A DNA stretch of 16,804 bases from CAYLYP01 sp964387795. GTDB taxonomy: Bacteria; Bacteroidota; Bacteroidia; Bacteroidales; UBA7960. The notes under the pieces are model-generated. The model was not told where the DNA came from. It did no database searches and saw only the letters and a list, made by a program, of their open reading frames with translations. Shown in pieces: positions 13,603 through 16,804 of the stretch (position 1 is its first letter; the number at the start of each line of letters is the position of its first letter). Location of the stretch: the NCBI GenBank assembly GCA_964387795.1, contig CAYLYP010000070.1, positions 1 through 16,804 of the forward strand, given 5' to 3'. A program made the translations under genes and the position numbers.

Positions 13603-14282
13603 AATATTTAAACATTATTGTGGAAGGCAGTTCCGAAGAGGCGTTTGTTAATGATGTTTTAATAAAACACTTTGCACCTCTCAATATTTTTGTTTCAGCA
13701 CGTAAGATTAAAACTGGCTGGGATAGGCTTAATAATAAGCCATCAAAGGGAGGTTTGCTCAAATATGTGCAATTCCGTAATGACGTTTTAAGATGGATTG
13801 AATCGGATAAAAATCAGCCTCAATTCTGGTATTCAAGTATGCTTGATTTGTATGCTTTCCCAAAAGATGAATTAAGTCCATACAATGCAAGTGTTCAGTC
13901 AATTAGTGACCCTTACCGGAAAATTGTTGCTTTAGAGACTGCTATTGCTCAGGATATTAATCATCCACAATTTATCCCTTATGTCCAGTTGCATGAATTC
14001 GAGGCTTTTTTATTGGTAGAACCGGATAGATTAATTTCAATGTATCCTGAAGGGCAAGCAGGTATTAGTCGTTTGAAAAAAGACATAGGGGATAAAAGAC
14101 CGGAAGAAATAAATGAATCTCCTCAAACTGCACCATCAAAAAGGATTATTAAATATCTGCCTGATTATGAAGGCCAGAAAGCACAGGTTGGACCCTTAGT
14201 AGCTGAAGACATTGGATTAACCGCATTAAGAAACAACTGTCGTCATTTTAATGATTGGATTACCAAACTCGAAAAGATATAG
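13599..14282 (+). CDS. DUF4276 (TOPRIM-like) partner protein
   Basis: The 227-residue protein shows the DUF4276 pattern. The N-terminal LNIIVEGSSEEAFVNDVL (4-21) has the Gly-Glu arrangement of a TOPRIM-type strand with Glu9. MLDLYAFP (81-88) carries a conserved Asp83. PYVQLHEFEAFLLVEPDRL (127-145) is the family's central motif. The end PSKRI, GLTALRNNCRHFNDWITKLE matches the family C-terminus. By the TOPRIM analogy it may be a metal-dependent nuclease, which is inference. The start at 13599 is chosen because it has a strong ribosome-binding site and overlaps the ATPase stop by ATGA; the earlier in-frame ATG (13569) adds ten non-conserved residues. No terminator is visible before the next gene, 108 nt downstream. 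Confidence 0.9.
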   Translation: MKYLNIIVEGSSEEAFVNDVLIKHFAPLNIFVSARKIKTGWDRLNNKPSKGGLLKYVQFRNDVLRWIESDKNQPQFWYSSMLDLYAFPKDELSPYNASVQSISDPYRKIVALETAIAQDINHPQFIPYVQLHEFEAFLLVEPDRLISMYPEGQAGISRLKKDIGDKRPEEINESPQTAPSKRIIKYLPDYEGQKAQVGPLVAEDIGLTALRNNCRHFNDWITKLEKI

Positions 14283-14390
14283 AACGACTTTTTTGAAGTG
14301 AGAATAGGATTATTACCGGTTAAATGCAGTATTTGAAGTTGTTTAGTAGAAGTGTTTTTTGAAAATTAATAGTCGAAAAAAAACAATAAC

Positions 14391-15497
14391 ATGAAGGACT
14401 TGATTTTAGTTGCTGTAATCTTTGTACTATTTTCATGTAGTCAAAACAATAGCACAAAACATAATCAGGAAGCAGAAGCTGTTGGTGCCACAAACAATGA
14501 TGGACTTCCTGCCTTAACAGAGGCTGAGATTTCATTAACGGAAAAGGATTTTGGTAGTATTATCGAGCTTAAAGGGACATCACATCCTGTTGAACAAATA
14601 TTTAGAATATCAGAATGTGAGATGATTGCTTCTGATAGTATTTTGATTGTTAAAAATCTTGCAAATTCTGAAATGTTCATGGCTTATTCTCTTCCTTCTT
14701 TTAAATTCATTAAATCATTTGGGGTGTATGGCAAGGGAGCTGATGAATTTCAATACCCTCATTTAGTAAAGGATGAAAGTGGAGCGTATATTTGCTTTAT
14801 TTATGAAAGTGCAAAGGCTGGTAATACGATATATGCCCTGGATAGAAAGCTGGAGTTGAATAAATTGCCTTTTGCCATTCCTTCTGGTTCTTCTTCATTT
14901 GATGATAAGCAGTTTTATGCTTTATCTTCAAATGAATTTTATTACGTAGAATCAGTAAAAAACGGGAAAGCCATGTTTCATCTTGATGCTACAACTGATA
15001 CTGCGAAAACAACATTAATAAAAGATTTGTCCTTTTCAGGCAAATATAAAAACTGGGCAGCTTATATTGGTGATTTTGGTGTGAGTGGAAAAAACAAAAG
15101 ATTGGTTTTTGCTTATAAGTATTTTAAACGCTTGTTGTTTTATGATCTTGAGCACAAAACATCAAAAACAATATCTTTTGAGGTTCAGGATGAAACCAAA
15201 ACAGGAGACGCTGTTTCAATGCAGGAACCTTCCAATATTACCCACTACTGGGGAATGTCATCAAACGATAAATATGTATATGTTTTATATTCAGGAAGAA
15301 CGCCTATTGAGGTGTCAAACGAATTAAAAAAATCATCAGGCTATATTTATATTGAGAAATTTGATTGGAACGGCAATCCTGTTTGTAAGTATAAATTAGA
15401 TCATTGGGGATATTTTTGTGTTAATGCCAGCGAAAATACAATTTACCTGGCATCAACCACAGAGGAGCAGCCGTTCTTAAGTTATAAACTACAATAA
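14391..15497 (+). CDS. BF3164-type lipoprotein, 6-bladed beta-propeller
   Basis: The 368-residue protein starts with a lipoprotein signal (MKDLILVAVIFVLFSC, lipobox Cys16), so it is expected to be lipid-anchored in the envelope. The body has the pattern of the TolB-like/BF3164 6-bladed beta-propeller family of Bacteroidota. The telling segment is SFGVYGKGADEFQYPHLV (about 108-125), the family's G-x-x-G-x-G-x-x-E-F-x-x-P blade. Later blades include NTIYALDRKLEL, LLFYDLEHKTSKTISF, KYVYVLYSGRT and IYIEKFDWNGNPVCKYKLD. Length is normal for the family, and no enzymatic residue is evident. It lies 108 nt after DUF4276 on the same strand. A shared transcript is possible, but a functional link to the ATPase pair is not indicated. 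Confidence 0.85.
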   Translation: MKDLILVAVIFVLFSCSQNNSTKHNQEAEAVGATNNDGLPALTEAEISLTEKDFGSIIELKGTSHPVEQIFRISECEMIASDSILIVKNLANSEMFMAYSLPSFKFIKSFGVYGKGADEFQYPHLVKDESGAYICFIYESAKAGNTIYALDRKLELNKLPFAIPSGSSSFDDKQFYALSSNEFYYVESVKNGKAMFHLDATTDTAKTTLIKDLSFSGKYKNWAAYIGDFGVSGKNKRLVFAYKYFKRLLFYDLEHKTSKTISFEVQDETKTGDAVSMQEPSNITHYWGMSSNDKYVYVLYSGRTPIEVSNELKKSSGYIYIEKFDWNGNPVCKYKLDHWGYFCVNASENTIYLASTTEEQPFLSYKLQ

Positions 15498-15568
15498 GGT
15501 CAAATCACTAATACTCTCTTTGGCTCTCTGTCATGCTGAACCTTTTACAAATAAATAACGACACTACT

Positions 15569-16321
15569 ATGGTATATGGAATTCTAATTGTTTTCATTTG
15601 TATAGCCCTAATATTCATGAGTATTAGGCGTGTTAAGAATGAAAAATCAGAAGTACAAAAATTGGAAGAACAAATTGAAGATGAATACTTGTATGACCCA
15701 TCTTCCGGTGCTAAAATAACATTAGAACAAGCTGAATCAGGAAAATGGCCTGTTGACACAATCAGCAAGGAAGAATTCAATGATTACCTTAATAAATGCG
15801 ATTCTGTTGAAGAAAAGGAAGAAAAATCGGCAATTAATTATTTAACAAAAGAGAAAAGTTATGATGAAATAACGCTTTCAGAGGGTATTATTAATCTGCT
15901 AAACGATTCTGCAATACTATCAAAAAATAAAAATTGGAAGTATTCGGATGCATACCTGTTCAATAATAAAAGCACATTTATCCTGATCAGTGTTGACTCT
16001 TATATGAGTACGGAATTATTGATGATTATAAACATTAACAATATTGATGGGCATTATTATCTGCGTGAGAAGTCTGTAGTTGAAAAGGTTTTTGATGCCT
16101 TTAGAAATGATGATGAGTTAAGCCTTGACAACTATGAATCTTTTACTTTCAGAAAAGCGAAATCCATTGAATCAGTTAATAAGGTCCTTTTGCAACTGAA
16201 AGGCCAGCAACAACTTGAAATAGAATTAGACAATGATATTTTACTGCTTAAAACCATAAAACATATTAATATTGGAGATATTAAAAGGTTTGAAAACATT
16301 TCAAATTGTTTTCACCAATAA
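15569..16321 (+). CDS. Unrecognised single-pass membrane protein
   Basis: I do not recognise the family. From the ATG at 15569 the protein has 250 residues: an N-terminal membrane helix (MVYGILIVFICIALIFMSIRR), a basic stop-transfer end and a charged, coiled-coil-like segment (VKNEKSEVQKLEEQIEDEY). Then come a short motif YDPSSGAKITLEQAESGKWP and a soluble acidic domain of mixed helix and strand. An upstream in-frame ATG at 15533 would add 12 residues with no signal-like character, so the start is uncertain. The helix plus following basic residues suggests an inner-membrane anchor with the bulk in the cytoplasm. It lies 71 nt after the lipoprotein gene with no terminator between. It probably belongs to the accessory segment; no function can be assigned. 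Confidence 0.7.
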   Translation: MVYGILIVFICIALIFMSIRRVKNEKSEVQKLEEQIEDEYLYDPSSGAKITLEQAESGKWPVDTISKEEFNDYLNKCDSVEEKEEKSAINYLTKEKSYDEITLSEGIINLLNDSAILSKNKNWKYSDAYLFNNKSTFILISVDSYMSTELLMIININNIDGHYYLREKSVVEKVFDAFRNDDELSLDNYESFTFRKAKSIESVNKVLLQLKGQQQLEIELDNDILLLKTIKHINIGDIKRFENISNCFHQ

Positions 16322-16548
16322 TTGGTTTTCGTGATATTTTATCTACATGCATTAACAGAATTTTAAATTATTCCCAAAGGATTGTAATACATCTAATTTA
16401 AGGATTGCTGAAGGATATTAAAGAATATAAAGGAGATAATATTTCAAACTTGTTTAATGGTGAAATTCAGAAAGCAATAGTCTTTTTTGAGGCCTGGTTC
16501 AACCATGTATTATTTTCTTTCTATAGACAATTGGAACATTTCAGATAA
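16294..16548 (+). pseudogene. ATG-less open frame, possible gene remnant
   Basis: An 84-codon frame stays open between a TGA at 16291 and a TAA at 16546, overlapping the end of the preceding gene by 28 nt. It has no ATG; the only plausible start is a TTG at 16405. The translated middle, LKDIKEYKGDNISNLFNGE, reads like protein, but I recognise no family. It may be a decayed gene or chance in AT-rich DNA. Confidence 0.2.
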
Positions 16549-16664
16549 CACAGTTTTGTTAACTGCTTTTTTGATAATTTTGCGCGAGAAATACTGAGTA
16601 GAATCATTAAGATTTGTCATGGACTATAAAAAAGTAAGGTTCACTAAAAACAAAACAACAATTT
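16322..16664. other. Interval before the truncated sigma-factor gene
   Basis: Apart from the ATG-less frame described at 16294-16548 and the promoter box at 16575-16582, nothing supportable is seen here. No terminator is evident after the unknown membrane protein gene. Confidence 0.5.
16554..16582 (+). promoter_or_regulatory. Probable promoter for the second sigma-factor gene
   Basis: TAATTTTG (16575-16582) matches TAnnTTTG, with TTTTG at 16554-16558 and a 16-nt spacer, shorter than the usual 19-21. It lies about 82 nt before the ATG at 16665. Confidence 0.4.
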
Positions 16665-16804
16665 ATGATAGATGAAAATAAATTTTCCACACAGTTTTTA
16701 ACCGATTTGAAAAATAAGATTTTTAATCTTTCCATTCGGATGTTGTCTGATGTGCAAGTTGCAGAAGATGCAACTCAAGATATTTTAATCAAGATTATCA
16801 ATCA
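16665..16804 (+). CDS. ECF sigma factor, N-terminal part cut by the window edge
   Basis: The frame from the ATG at 16665 runs open to the end, giving 46 residues that begin MIDENKFSTQFLTDLKNKIF. The stretch FNLSIRMLSDVQVAED (20-35) followed by ATQDILIKIIN is region 2.1/2.2 of a sigma-70 family ECF factor, with the A-E-D-A-T-Q-[DE]-I-L-I-K signature. It is in a different subgroup from the sigma factor at 2261-2845, whose equivalent reads AEDIFQDTFIKV. An in-frame stop at 16635 and the lack of another ATG make this start firm. The rest of the gene lies outside the window. Confidence 0.85.
   Translation, partial: MIDENKFSTQFLTDLKNKIFNLSIRMLSDVQVAEDATQDILIKIIN

Overview
The window looks like a chromosomal piece of an AT-rich Bacteroidota (Bacteroidales-like) genome. 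The signs are a protein with a type IX secretion (T9SS) C-terminal sorting domain, a DUF4293 gene divergent from rho, a Rho with a very long low-complexity N-terminal insert, a BF3164-type lipoprotein, and repeated TAnnTTTG promoter elements typical of this phylum. No insertion sequence, phage gene, CRISPR array or rRNA was seen.

Left part (1-4300): a small DUF486/DMT membrane protein whose start codon abuts a perfect terminator-like hairpin; a DUF4332 helix-hairpin-helix protein; a structured intergenic element; a minus-strand membrane protein of unknown function; a minus-strand ECF sigma factor; a minus-strand SatP/YaaH acetate transporter; and a tRNA-Met(CAT) with its own promoter and a strong terminator.

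Middle part (4300-11730): a minus-strand secreted FG-GAP/VCBS repeat protein with a DUF4397-like region and a T9SS tail. Then comes a plus-strand operon with a good Bacteroidota promoter (TTG, 20 nt, TACCTTTG), a leader of about 160 nt full of hairpins, a GNAT acetyltransferase and an alanine/ornithine-racemase-family PLP enzyme. A bidirectional terminator separates this operon from convergent DUF4293. rho is divergent from DUF4293 and ends at its own terminator.

Right part (11730-16804) has a more accessory character. A gene-poor stretch of roughly 770 nt carries short direct and inverted repeats. It is followed by a translationally coupled pair, an AAA_21-like ATPase and a DUF4276 (TOPRIM-like) protein, whose layout resembles two-gene anti-phage modules of the OLD/PARIS kind. 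Next are a 6-bladed beta-propeller lipoprotein, an unrecognised single-pass membrane protein, an ATG-less open frame that may be a gene remnant, and the start of a second ECF sigma factor cut by the window edge.

The observations most worth following up are the structured leader of the GNAT-racemase operon, which fits no riboswitch family I can recognise, and the ATPase-DUF4276 pair. All family calls come from reading motifs by eye; no database search, folding or alignment was run.
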